DNA of 64,000 nucleotides from Polaribacter reichenbachii (lineage in GTDB: Bacteria > Bacteroidota > Bacteroidia > Flavobacteriales > Flavobacteriaceae), in the NCBI RefSeq assembly GCF_001975665.1, contig NZ_CP019419.1, positions 3,951,501 to 4,015,500 on the forward strand. Direction: 5' to 3'. Below are positions 8,021 to 16,728 of this stretch, piece by piece. The notes under the pieces were generated by a model. The model made no database searches. It saw only the letters and a program-made list of their open reading frames with translations, and had not been told where the DNA came from. The position numbers were made by a program, and so were the translations under genes. Every line of letters begins with the position of its first letter. Position 1 is the stretch's first letter.

Positions 8021-9787
8021 TTAAATTTTAGATTGATACGTATACAAATCAAAATATCTGCCTTTGGCTGCTATTAATTCTTCGTGAGTACCTCTTTCTG
8101 CTATTTTACCAGCCTCTATTACTAAAATTTGATCTGCTTTTTTAATAGTACTTAATCTGTGCGCAATAACAATGGTAGTTCTATCTTTTATTAATTCTGA
8201 TAAACTTTTCTGAATTAATGCCTCACTTTCTGTATCTAAACTAGATGTTGCTTCATCTAAAATAAGAATTCTTGGATCTGCTAAAATGGCTCTTGCAATC
8301 GCTAATCTTTGTCTTTGTCCTCCTGATAATTTTACACCTCTTTCTCCAATTAAGGTATCTAAACCATCATCAAATCTGTCTGTAAATTCGTTTACATAAG
8401 CTGCTTTTACAGCATTTTGTAATTCTTCTTCTGATGCGTTTGGTCTTGGGAATAGAATATTTTCTCTAATTGTACCTTCAAACAGAAACTCGTCTTGTAA
8501 AACAACTCCTAAATTTTTACGATAACTAGACAATTTTACTTTAGACATATCTTGATTATCAATAGTAATTGTACCCGATTTCGGATTTAAAAATGTTGCA
8601 GACAAACCTGCAATTGTAGACTTCCCTGAACCAGAACTACCAACCAAAGCTGTTACAGAACCTGCAGGGACTTGAAAATTGATGTTATGCAACACTTGTT
8701 TACCTTCTTCATAAGAAAAAGAAACATCATCAAAATTAATCTCGCCATTTACATTATCTAATTCAATATTTCTGCTTACATCATCTTCTTCTGCAGACAT
8801 ATTCATCAATTCTTCTGTTCTATCTAAACCTGCTAGTGCTTCTGTTAACTGACTTCCAATATTACTCATTTGCACAATGGGTGCAACCATAAATGCTAGT
8901 AAAAATGTAAATTGAATAAAATCTCCAAAAGTTAAAGATCCTTGCATCATATAATAACCGCCAATTCCCATAACTCCTGTAGTGGCTAAACCAATTAAAA
9001 AAGTAGAAGAACTTGTCATTATAGCAGTTGCTGTCATACTTTTTTTAACATTGATAAAAATATCTGCAACACCTTTTTCAAAAATTTTGCTTTCTTGTTC
9101 TTCTGCATTAAAGGCTTTTATAACTCGAATTCCGCCTAAAGTTTCAGTTAAACGTCCTTTTACCTCTGCATTTATTTTACCTCTTGTTCTAAAAATTGGG
9201 CGAATGTATTTGAATGATTTTAAGGCTATCAAACCAAAAATGGATAATGGCACAAAGGTAAAAACTGTCATCCAAACATTCATTTTTAATAAAATAACCA
9301 AGGTTACAATTGCTGTAAAAGAGCCACCAATTAATTGTACTAAACCTGTACCAATTAAGTTTCTAACCCCCTCAACATCGCTCATAATTCTAGAAACTAA
9401 AGCGCCAGATTTTGTGTTATCAAAAAAACTAATAGGTAATGTTAAAACCTTTTTTTGCACTTCTGCTCTTAACTCTGATATTAAATATTGCGCTTGTATA
9501 CTCAATACTTTTGTCAATAAAAAAGAAGTAATTGCTTGTACAGAAATAGCACCAATAACTATTGCTATTAAAGTATATAACTGACTGTAATCTTTATTAG
9601 GAACAACCTCATCTAACAATACTTTGCTTTGTAAAGGTAAAACAAAACCAGATAAACTTCTGATAATAATTAGAATTAAGCCTACAAAAACAAGGTTTCT
9701 TCTTGGCCAAATAATCGTTTTAAAAGCTTGTTTTAAGGTTACTTTTGGCTTCTTTTTATCTTTTGATGATTCTTTATAATGCTGCAT
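8021..9787 (-). CDS. ABC exporter, fused permease-ATPase (MsbA/multidrug type)
   Basis: 588 residues. Six membrane segments (about 30-310) form an exporter permease domain, followed by an ATPase domain with Walker A GSSGSGKST (383-391), Q-loop Q431, signature LSGGQ (488-492), Walker B ILILDE (507-512) and H-loop H543. All catalytic residues are intact. A half-transporter of this type dimerises in the inner membrane and exports lipids or drugs; homology to MsbA alone does not fix the substrate. It lies downstream of acs on the same strand, but a terminator-like hairpin separates them. Confidence 0.9.
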   Translation of the reverse strand: MQHYKESSKDKKKPKVTLKQAFKTIIWPRRNLVFVGLILIIIRSLSGFVLPLQSKVLLDEVVPNKDYSQLYTLIAIVIGAISVQAITSFLLTKVLSIQAQYLISELRAEVQKKVLTLPISFFDNTKSGALVSRIMSDVEGVRNLIGTGLVQLIGGSFTAIVTLVILLKMNVWMTVFTFVPLSIFGLIALKSFKYIRPIFRTRGKINAEVKGRLTETLGGIRVIKAFNAEEQESKIFEKGVADIFINVKKSMTATAIMTSSSTFLIGLATTGVMGIGGYYMMQGSLTFGDFIQFTFLLAFMVAPIVQMSNIGSQLTEALAGLDRTEELMNMSAEEDDVSRNIELDNVNGEINFDDVSFSYEEGKQVLHNINFQVPAGSVTALVGSSGSGKSTIAGLSATFLNPKSGTITIDNQDMSKVKLSSYRKNLGVVLQDEFLFEGTIRENILFPRPNASEEELQNAVKAAYVNEFTDRFDDGLDTLIGERGVKLSGGQRQRLAIARAILADPRILILDEATSSLDTESEALIQKSLSELIKDRTTIVIAHRLSTIKKADQILVIEAGKIAERGTHEELIAAKGRYFDLYTYQSKI

Positions 9788-9856
9788 AATTTTTAATCGT
9801 CAATTTATATGCCATTAGAAACTATTCTGACAGATGTGCAAAATTAATAGAAAGAA

Positions 9857-9881
9857 CTGTCAGGTTTCTAATACTTGACAG
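9857..9881 (-). terminator. Probable terminator of acs
   Basis: The stem CTGTCAGG/CTTGACAG (one G-U pair) is followed on the minus strand by U-rich sequence. A further CTGACAG at 9827-9833 can pair with the same CTGTCAG, so an alternative longer hairpin exists. It lies between the acs stop (9952) and the ABC exporter start. Confidence 0.5.
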
Positions 9882-9951
9882 CTCTATTATTTTTTGATAA
9901 GGTAATCAGCAAGCTAGTTTGCATAAGCCATAGAATCCTTTCAGAAATTAT

Positions 9952-11859
9952 TTACAATCGATCATCAATAATATTTTGTACAACTTCTGGATTTAAAAGT
10001 GTGCTTGTATCTCCTAGATTACCCATATCATCTGATGCTATTTTACGTAAAATACGTCGCATAATTTTTCCTGAACGTGTTTTTGGTAAACCTTCTGAAA
10101 ACTGAATTTTATCTAATTTAGCAATCGGTCCTATTTTTTCTGAAATCGCTTGATTGATTTCTTTACGTAAATTATCGTGATTTCTGCTTTCGCCTGTGTC
10201 TTTTAAAATTACGTAACCATATAAGGCACTTCCTTTAATTTCGTGTGGAAAACCAACAATGGCAGATTCTGCTACTGCAGGATGTTCGTTAATTGCATCT
10301 TCTATGGGTGCTGTGCCTAAATTATGACCAGAAACAATAATTACATCATCTACTCTACCTGTAATTCTGTAATACCCAACTTCGTCTCTTAGAGCACCAT
10401 CTCCTGTAAAATATGTATTTTCAAAGGCTGAAAAATAGGTTTCTTTATAACGTTGATGATTGCCCCAAATGGTTCTTGCAATACTTGGCCAAGGATGTTT
10501 TATACATAATCTACCTTCTACTTGATTCCCTTTTAATTCCTCTCCATTTTCATCCATTAAGGCTGGTTGAATTCCGATAAAAGGCAAAGTTGCATAAGTG
10601 GGTTTTGTTGGGGTAACATACGGAATTGGAGTAATCATTATTCCTCCTGTTTCTGTTTGCCACCAAGTATCTATAATTGGACTGTTCTTTTTACCTACAT
10701 TATCATTATACCAATGCCAAGCTTCTTCATTAATAGGTTCTCCTACAGAACCTAGTACTTTTAATGATGATAAATCGTATTTATCAACCAGTTCTGTTCC
10801 GTGTTTTGCTAAAGCTCTAATTGCTGTTGGTGCTGTATAAAATTGATTGATTTTATGTTTTTCTACTATTTGCCAAAATCGACCAAAATCTGGATAACTT
10901 GGCACACCTTCAAATAGTACTGTTGTTGCGCCATTTGCTAAAGGCCCATACACAATGTAAGAATGACCAGTAATCCAACCAATATCTGCTGTACACCAAT
11001 ACACATCATTTTCTCTATATTGAAAGGCATTTTTAAAAGTGTATGCAGTATAGACCATATAACCTGCTGTGGTATGTACCATCCCTTTTGGCATTCCTGT
11101 TGAGCCTGAGGTATATAAAATAAATAAAGGATCTTCTGCATCCATAGTTTCTGCTTGACATTCTTTTGATGCAGCATCTAACAAAGGTTGCAGCCATTGG
11201 TCTCTTCCTTGTTTCATTTGGATATCAGAATTGATTCTTTTTGCCACCAAAACTGTTTCTACACAAGTACAGTTTTCTAAAGCATCGTCTACAATTCCTT
11301 TTAAATCGATGGTTTTTGATCCTCTGTAAGAACCATCTGCAGTAATTACCATTTTACAATCGGCATCATTAATTCTTGTTGCTAAAGCTGATGCTGAAAA
11401 ACCTGCAAAAACCACAGAATGTATGGCTCCTATTCTTGCACAAGCTAAAGTTGCTATAGCCAACTCAGGAATCATTGGTACATAAATACAAACTCGATCG
11501 CCTTTTTGAATTCCGTTTTCTTTTAAAACATTGGCAAACTGATATACCCTTTCTGATAACTGTTTATAAGTAATATGTTCGGCTTTTTCATCAGGATGAT
11601 TGGGCTCGAATAAAATTGCAGTTTTATTGGCTCTGGTTGCCAAATGCCTATCTATACAATTTTCTGTGATGTTTAATTGTGCGCCTTTAAACCACTTGAT
11701 TTCTGGTTTTGTAAAATCCCACTCTAGAACTTTATCCCATTTCTTTCGCCAAATGAAATGTTCTTCTGCTATTTCTTCCCAAAAATTCTCTGGTTCACGA
11801 ACAGATTTTCTGTAAACTTGAAAATATTCTTCTAAATGTTTTATGTGATAATTACTCAT
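9952..11859 (-). CDS. acs: Acetyl-CoA synthetase
   Basis: 635 residues, close to the usual 650. Adenylate-forming motifs are in order: YTSGSTGMPKG (P-loop-like), WWQTETGG, the hinge region YYRITGRVDDVIIVSGHNLG, and the C-terminal PKTRSGKIMRR containing the conserved Lys (about 598) whose acetylation controls the enzyme. It converts acetate, ATP and CoA to acetyl-CoA in the cytoplasm. No actP-type symporter is adjacent, but the DUF294 regulator and exonuclease that often accompany acs lie 3.4-8 kb away. The upstream region shared with the TonB cluster holds a palindrome at 11955. Confidence 0.95.
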   Translation of the reverse strand: MSNYHIKHLEEYFQVYRKSVREPENFWEEIAEEHFIWRKKWDKVLEWDFTKPEIKWFKGAQLNITENCIDRHLATRANKTAILFEPNHPDEKAEHITYKQLSERVYQFANVLKENGIQKGDRVCIYVPMIPELAIATLACARIGAIHSVVFAGFSASALATRINDADCKMVITADGSYRGSKTIDLKGIVDDALENCTCVETVLVAKRINSDIQMKQGRDQWLQPLLDAASKECQAETMDAEDPLFILYTSGSTGMPKGMVHTTAGYMVYTAYTFKNAFQYRENDVYWCTADIGWITGHSYIVYGPLANGATTVLFEGVPSYPDFGRFWQIVEKHKINQFYTAPTAIRALAKHGTELVDKYDLSSLKVLGSVGEPINEEAWHWYNDNVGKKNSPIIDTWWQTETGGIMITPIPYVTPTKPTYATLPFIGIQPALMDENGEELKGNQVEGRLCIKHPWPSIARTIWGNHQRYKETYFSAFENTYFTGDGALRDEVGYYRITGRVDDVIIVSGHNLGTAPIEDAINEHPAVAESAIVGFPHEIKGSALYGYVILKDTGESRNHDNLRKEINQAISEKIGPIAKLDKIQFSEGLPKTRSGKIMRRILRKIASDDMGNLGDTSTLLNPEVVQNIIDDRL

Positions 11860-11954
11860 AATTAACTCTTAATCTCTCATTATTAATATATTATTTATCC
11901 TTCAGTACTTGCTATTCAATTTTTTTACTACTATTTTACTCTCTTTTAGTTGGA

Positions 11955-11977
11955 GTATTTGTAATATTAACAAATAC
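11955..11977. promoter_or_regulatory. Palindrome in the divergent acs / TonB-cluster region
   Basis: Perfect 8-base arms GTATTTGT and ACAAATAC separated by 7 bases, about 95 bp from both divergent start codons. The form suits a dimeric repressor or activator site; the binding protein is unknown. It has no T-run, so a terminator is less likely. Confidence 0.4.
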
Positions 11978-12076
11978 ACAGTTAAAACAGCTATTTATTA
12001 CGATTTTTATTTTTTTTTAACTAAAAAAATAAAATTATAAACCATAAAATAGATTTTTTATACATAAATTAGAACT

Positions 12077-12781
12077 ATGAAAAAGATTACTATAAGCACT
12101 TACCTATTATTGCTAAATTTCTTCCTATTAAATAGTCAGTCTAAAATAAATGAAAAGAATAGTTATTTATTATTTGATGAAGCATTAGGGCTTAATAATA
12201 CAGAGTTATATAATGGAATTATTTATAGAAACAATTTAAAAAAAACGAGCATCAATACCCGTTTTTATAATTCAGAAAACTTCCAGTTAGCTAATATAAA
12301 GTATAATAACAATTGGTTTTATAATATTGAAACTAAATACGACTTATACAGTCAAAAAGTCATAGTAAAACTATCTTATTTAAATGAAGGTCATATAGTT
12401 ATAGAACTTTTCAGCAACAGTATTGAGGAGTTTAATATCAATAATAAAAAATTTATTAGAACCAAAGACTTTACTTTTTGGGAAATAGTATTGGAAAACA
12501 ATAATCTAAATATTTACAGGAAACATAAAAAAAATAAGAAAGAAACAATTGTTGACAATAAGCTATACGATAATTTTAAAACTGTTGGCCCAAATTTAAT
12601 TGTTAGCTATAAAAATAAACTTCACGAAGTAAAAAAAGAAAAAGATATTTTGAAAATTTTTGGCAATGATAAATTTTTAAAAAAAATTTTTAAAGAAAAC
12701 AAGTCTATTAAAAAAACAAATAAACAAGATTTTTACATAGAATGTATTAAAAATATTAATGATTTATTATTGAATAAATAG
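12077..12781 (+). CDS. Secreted protein of unknown function, first gene of the TonB cluster
   Basis: 234 residues. A signal peptide (KKITISTYLLLLNFFLLNSQ) is followed by a beta-rich N-terminal part (GIIYRNNLKK, NIKYNNNWFYNIETKYDLY, VIVKLSYLN, FIRTKDFTFWEIV) and a Lys-rich C-terminal part. The NNWFYNIETKYDLYSQKVIV block resembles proteins I have seen beside DUF4249 genes, but I know no named family. Only 5 bases separate it from the receptor gene, so it is the first gene of an apparent four-gene operon. It is very AT-rich and Asn/Lys-rich like its neighbours. Confidence 0.7.
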   Translation: MKKITISTYLLLLNFFLLNSQSKINEKNSYLLFDEALGLNNTELYNGIIYRNNLKKTSINTRFYNSENFQLANIKYNNNWFYNIETKYDLYSQKVIVKLSYLNEGHIVIELFSNSIEEFNINNKKFIRTKDFTFWEIVLENNNLNIYRKHKKNKKETIVDNKLYDNFKTVGPNLIVSYKNKLHEVKKEKDILKIFGNDKFLKKIFKENKSIKKTNKQDFYIECIKNINDLLLNK

Positions 12782-12786
12782 TTTAT

Positions 12787-15501
12787 ATGAAATCAATATT
12801 AATTTTGCTATTAACATTTACTTTAAGTATTACTTATGGACAGGAAAAAGAACAATTGATTTCTGCTTTATATGAAAATACTAAAATTGAAGATGTTTTA
12901 AATGATTTAGAAAAAAAAACTGCATTTAAATTCTTTTATAAGAATGAGTGGATTGATAATGAAACTATTACTAAAAGTTATCATAATAAATCATTAAAAG
13001 ATATTTTAAAAGACATATTTACAGATAAACCTATAAATTTTTACTTCATAGAAAATAAAATTATTTTTACTAAAAACAATTATATTCGAGATGATTCTCT
13101 TTTTAATAGTAGCAACGATAATAAAAGTTTTTTTGATGAAAATGAATTTAACGATCCAGATATAATTAAAATAGGAAAAGAGTCAAAAAATAATAAAAAA
13201 AGTAAATTTACACTTAAAGGTTACCTTAAAGATGAGAATACCAATGAGCTTTTAAAAGGAATATTAATTAGTGTTAAAGGACAAAATACTAATACACAAA
13301 CTAACATAAAAGGTTATTATGAAATTGAACTAAAGCCAGGATTCAATATTTTACGTTTCCATACTTTGCCTAGTATAATTGAAGAAAAAAAGATTTTAAT
13401 GTTTAATGATGGTAATTTTGATTTTAGTTTTACAAATAATTCTGTAGAACTAGAAGAAGTAGTTATATCTGCAAATAGTAACCAAAATGTTAAAGAAGCT
13501 GTTACAGGCTTAGTAACTATTCATGTAAAAAATATAAAAACTATTCCTACATTATTGGGGGTAAGTGATATTTTTAGAGTTGCTACTACATTACCTGGCA
13601 TTACAACAGCGGGTGAAGGAGCTTCTGGATTTAATGTACGAGGTGGTAAAGCAGATCAAAACCTAATACTTTTAGACAATTCAGTTATCTATAATCCTTC
13701 ACATTTCTTTGGAATTTTTTCTGGTATAAACCCATCTACTTCTGGAAACGTAGACATTTTTAAGGGCTCTATGCCTGCAGAATATGGTGGCAGATTATCT
13801 TCTGTCTTTGACATAAACACTAAAAATGGAAATACCACTGAGTTTACAGGAGATATTTCTGTTGGACCAGTTATGAGTAATTTTTCTATAGAAAATCCAA
13901 TTGTTAAAAATAAGTCTAGCCTATTAGTAGGTGGTAGAATAACGCACTCTAATTGGCTATTAAAATCTATAAACAATGAAAATTTAAAAAATAGTCAAGC
14001 TTCATTTTATGATATTATTGCTAATTATAGTCATAAAATAAATGATAATAATAATATTAAAATATCTAGCTACTACAGTAAAGACCAATATAGTATTACC
14101 TCGGATTCATTATATAATTATAGTAATAAATTAATATCATTTAATTGGCAACATAAAATTAATGAATATAACAAAGCTAAACTTTCAATATCTAATAGTA
14201 GATATCAATTTGGAATTGATTATGAGAGCCAAAATTCTATTTTAGATAAAAGCTTTACTCTTAATTATGAAATATCCGATTCTGAATTAAATTATAAAAT
14301 AAATTATTCTCCCAATAAAACGCACCATATAACTTATGGTATTTCTGGAAAGCTTTATGCTGTAACTCCAGGAAATTTAACACCCATTAACAATACAAAT
14401 GTAGTTCCTGTTAACTTACCCAAAGAAAAAGGACTTTTATTTGCACTTTATGCATCAGATAAATTTGAAATAAATGATAAACTCTTATTAAATTTTGGAT
14501 TTAGGGGTTCACTTTATTCTTTTTTAGGTCCAGCAGAACAAAGAATTTATGAAGAAAATCTTCCTTTAAGCAGTAGTAGTTTACTTGAAGTTAAAGAATA
14601 TGGAAAAAATGAATTTATAAAAAATTACTTTGGGCCAGAATATAGATTATCATTAAGATACTTTTTAAAAGAAAATGTTTCTATAAAAGCAAGTTTTAAT
14701 AATGTTTACCAATATATCCATACATTATCAAATAATACAACCCCATCACCAACAGACACTTGGAAACTTTCAGATTTAAATATAAAACCCCAAGAATCTA
14801 TTCAGTATTCTTTAGGGGTGTATACAAATACATTAAACAATCAATATGAATTTAGTTTAGAAGGTTATTATAAAAATTTTGATAACATTCTTGACTATAA
14901 AGTTGGCGCAAAATTACTACTTAACGAAGCTATAGAAACAGAAATTTTACAGGGTACAGGAAAAGCTTATGGAATTGAATTATTATTAAAAAAAACCACT
15001 GGGAAGCTTAATGGCTGGGTTAGCTATACATACTCAAGATCTCTCAATAAATTTTTTGGAGAATTTAATGAAGAAATTATTAATTCTGGAGAATACTTTC
15101 CATCCAATTTTGATAAACCTCATGATCTGAGTTTAGTTACGAACTTTAAGTTTTCTAAAAGACTAAGTATCTCTACTAACTTTTTTTATCAAACAGGTAG
15201 ACCTGTAACATACCCTGTTGGAAATTATTTATATAATGGTCCTGAATATGTTTTATATAGTGATAGAAATAAATTTAGAATTGACGATTATTATAGATTA
15301 GATTTAAGTTTTAATTTTGAAGGTAATCATAAGTTAAATAAAGCTATACATACATTTTGGAATTTTTCTATCTATAATGTTTTAGGTAGAAATAATCCAT
15401 ATTCTGTTTTTTTCCAAAATATTGATGGAAATGTAAAAGCGTTTCAAAGCACAATTTTTTCGCAACCAGTACCTACAATTTCCTTTAATTTAAAATTTTA
15501 G
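12787..15501 (+). CDS. TonB-dependent receptor with STN and carboxypeptidase-like N-terminal domains
   Basis: 904 residues. Signal peptide (1-19); STN domain (about 24-100, KIEDVLNDLEKKTAFKFFYK); a carboxypeptidase-like beta-sandwich (about 140-220, FTLKGYLKDENTNELLKGI); plug domain (about 225-350, FNVRGGKADQNLILLDN); then a 22-strand barrel ending in Phe. It imports a ligand across the outer membrane using TonB energy. The STN domain normally signals to an anti-sigma factor, but no sigma/anti-sigma pair is encoded nearby. The next gene encodes DUF4249 rather than a SusD-type partner, so the ligand is probably not a typical glycan; this last point is inference. Confidence 0.9.
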   Translation: MKSILILLLTFTLSITYGQEKEQLISALYENTKIEDVLNDLEKKTAFKFFYKNEWIDNETITKSYHNKSLKDILKDIFTDKPINFYFIENKIIFTKNNYIRDDSLFNSSNDNKSFFDENEFNDPDIIKIGKESKNNKKSKFTLKGYLKDENTNELLKGILISVKGQNTNTQTNIKGYYEIELKPGFNILRFHTLPSIIEEKKILMFNDGNFDFSFTNNSVELEEVVISANSNQNVKEAVTGLVTIHVKNIKTIPTLLGVSDIFRVATTLPGITTAGEGASGFNVRGGKADQNLILLDNSVIYNPSHFFGIFSGINPSTSGNVDIFKGSMPAEYGGRLSSVFDINTKNGNTTEFTGDISVGPVMSNFSIENPIVKNKSSLLVGGRITHSNWLLKSINNENLKNSQASFYDIIANYSHKINDNNNIKISSYYSKDQYSITSDSLYNYSNKLISFNWQHKINEYNKAKLSISNSRYQFGIDYESQNSILDKSFTLNYEISDSELNYKINYSPNKTHHITYGISGKLYAVTPGNLTPINNTNVVPVNLPKEKGLLFALYASDKFEINDKLLLNFGFRGSLYSFLGPAEQRIYEENLPLSSSSLLEVKEYGKNEFIKNYFGPEYRLSLRYFLKENVSIKASFNNVYQYIHTLSNNTTPSPTDTWKLSDLNIKPQESIQYSLGVYTNTLNNQYEFSLEGYYKNFDNILDYKVGAKLLLNEAIETEILQGTGKAYGIELLLKKTTGKLNGWVSYTYSRSLNKFFGEFNEEIINSGEYFPSNFDKPHDLSLVTNFKFSKRLSISTNFFYQTGRPVTYPVGNYLYNGPEYVLYSDRNKFRIDDYYRLDLSFNFEGNHKLNKAIHTFWNFSIYNVLGRNNPYSVFFQNIDGNVKAFQSTIFSQPVPTISFNLKF

Positions 15502-15503
15502 TA

Positions 15504-16715
15504 ATGAAATTTAAAAATAAATATTATACCATCTTTTTTCTAATAGCTCTAACATTTAATAGTTGTGTCGAAGAGTTTGAAATAACTTCAGAAAAATTTG
15601 AAGATTTATTAGTAATTGAAGCAGTATTAACTAATGAAGTTAAAAATCATGAAATTACTCTAAGTAGAACCTATCCTGTAAATGCATTGTTTAATATAGC
15701 TATACCCGAAGAAAGTGCAACTGTTAAAATTATAGATGACCTAGGAACAGAATATAAGTTTTCTGAAGGTGAAAAAGGTATTTATACTTCTAATATAGAA
15801 TTTGGAGCAACAACAGGTATAGGATACAAATTATATATTAAGACTAATGATGGAGAAGAATACTCAACACAAAATTATAATCTTCCAGATTCTAATTTAG
15901 AAAACGAAGTTTATTTTGATCAATATTTTGATGGAGATGATAGTGGTGTAACTTTTTATACTAAAAGTAACGACCCTACTTCTAGCTCTAAATATTATAG
16001 ATATGAATTTGAAGGCACTTATAAAATAGTTGCTCCTTTATGGTCTCCTTATGAGTTAGTTGCAGAGCCAACAGTTGTTGATAGTTTACGTTTAGAATTA
16101 AAGACCAGAGAAGAACAAATTTGCTTTAAAACAGAAAGATTAAATGGTTTAACACTCAGAAACACTTCTAATACGCACCAAGATGTTATTGATCCTTTTA
16201 TTATTACATCAATAAGTAGAAAGAATTCTAGAATTGCATATAGATATAGTATGTTAGTTAACCAATATGTTTTATCTAGAGAAGCTTATAGTTATTACGA
16301 AGTATTGCAAAAATATTCTGATGGTCAAGATAATGTGTTTTCAGAAAATCAACCTGGTTTTGTTTTAGGAAATATATTTGATGTAAATGAACCTAAGAAT
16401 AAAGTAATTGGTTTTTTTGATGTTTCAAAAGTATATTCTAAACGGATATATTTTGATTATTATGATTTCTATCTTGGTGAAATAAGACCTAATAAACTCT
16501 CACAGTGCCCTTATATCTCTCTTTTAGATGTGGGGCAAACTGAAAGTGAAGGCTTATTCAGTAATTCACTTTGGACCTTAGTTAAACAAGGCTCAGTAAA
16601 ATTTATTATTGAACAAGATTTTAATCCTGTTTCACATTACTGGGTTACATATCCTGAATGTGGAGATTGTAATTATTTTGGGACTAATATACGTCCAGAT
16701 TTTTGGGAAGATTAA
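15504..16715 (+). CDS. DUF4249 outer-membrane lipoprotein
   Basis: 403 residues. The lipobox cysteine is C21 (LTFNSC). The start of the mature protein (EFEITSEKFEDLLVIEAVLTNEVKNHEITLSRTYP) is the diagnostic opening of DUF4249, a beta-sandwich family encoded next to TonB receptors in Bacteroidota. It probably forms a surface lid or ligand-capture partner of the receptor, by analogy with SusD. The start codon follows the receptor stop by two bases. The function of the family is not established. Confidence 0.88.
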   Translation: MKFKNKYYTIFFLIALTFNSCVEEFEITSEKFEDLLVIEAVLTNEVKNHEITLSRTYPVNALFNIAIPEESATVKIIDDLGTEYKFSEGEKGIYTSNIEFGATTGIGYKLYIKTNDGEEYSTQNYNLPDSNLENEVYFDQYFDGDDSGVTFYTKSNDPTSSSKYYRYEFEGTYKIVAPLWSPYELVAEPTVVDSLRLELKTREEQICFKTERLNGLTLRNTSNTHQDVIDPFIITSISRKNSRIAYRYSMLVNQYVLSREAYSYYEVLQKYSDGQDNVFSENQPGFVLGNIFDVNEPKNKVIGFFDVSKVYSKRIYFDYYDFYLGEIRPNKLSQCPYISLLDVGQTESEGLFSNSLWTLVKQGSVKFIIEQDFNPVSHYWVTYPECGDCNYFGTNIRPDFWED

Positions 16716-16728
16716 ACTTATAAAATTT

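Noticed and set aside
8982..9584. 200-residue plus-strand frame inside the ABC exporter gene
   Set aside because: Antisense shadow of a strongly supported gene, without start-site or motif support.
16609..16728. Extended N-terminus for the MG2-like protein
   Set aside because: The extra 40 residues overlap the DUF4249 gene, and starting at 16729 gives a normal signal peptide.
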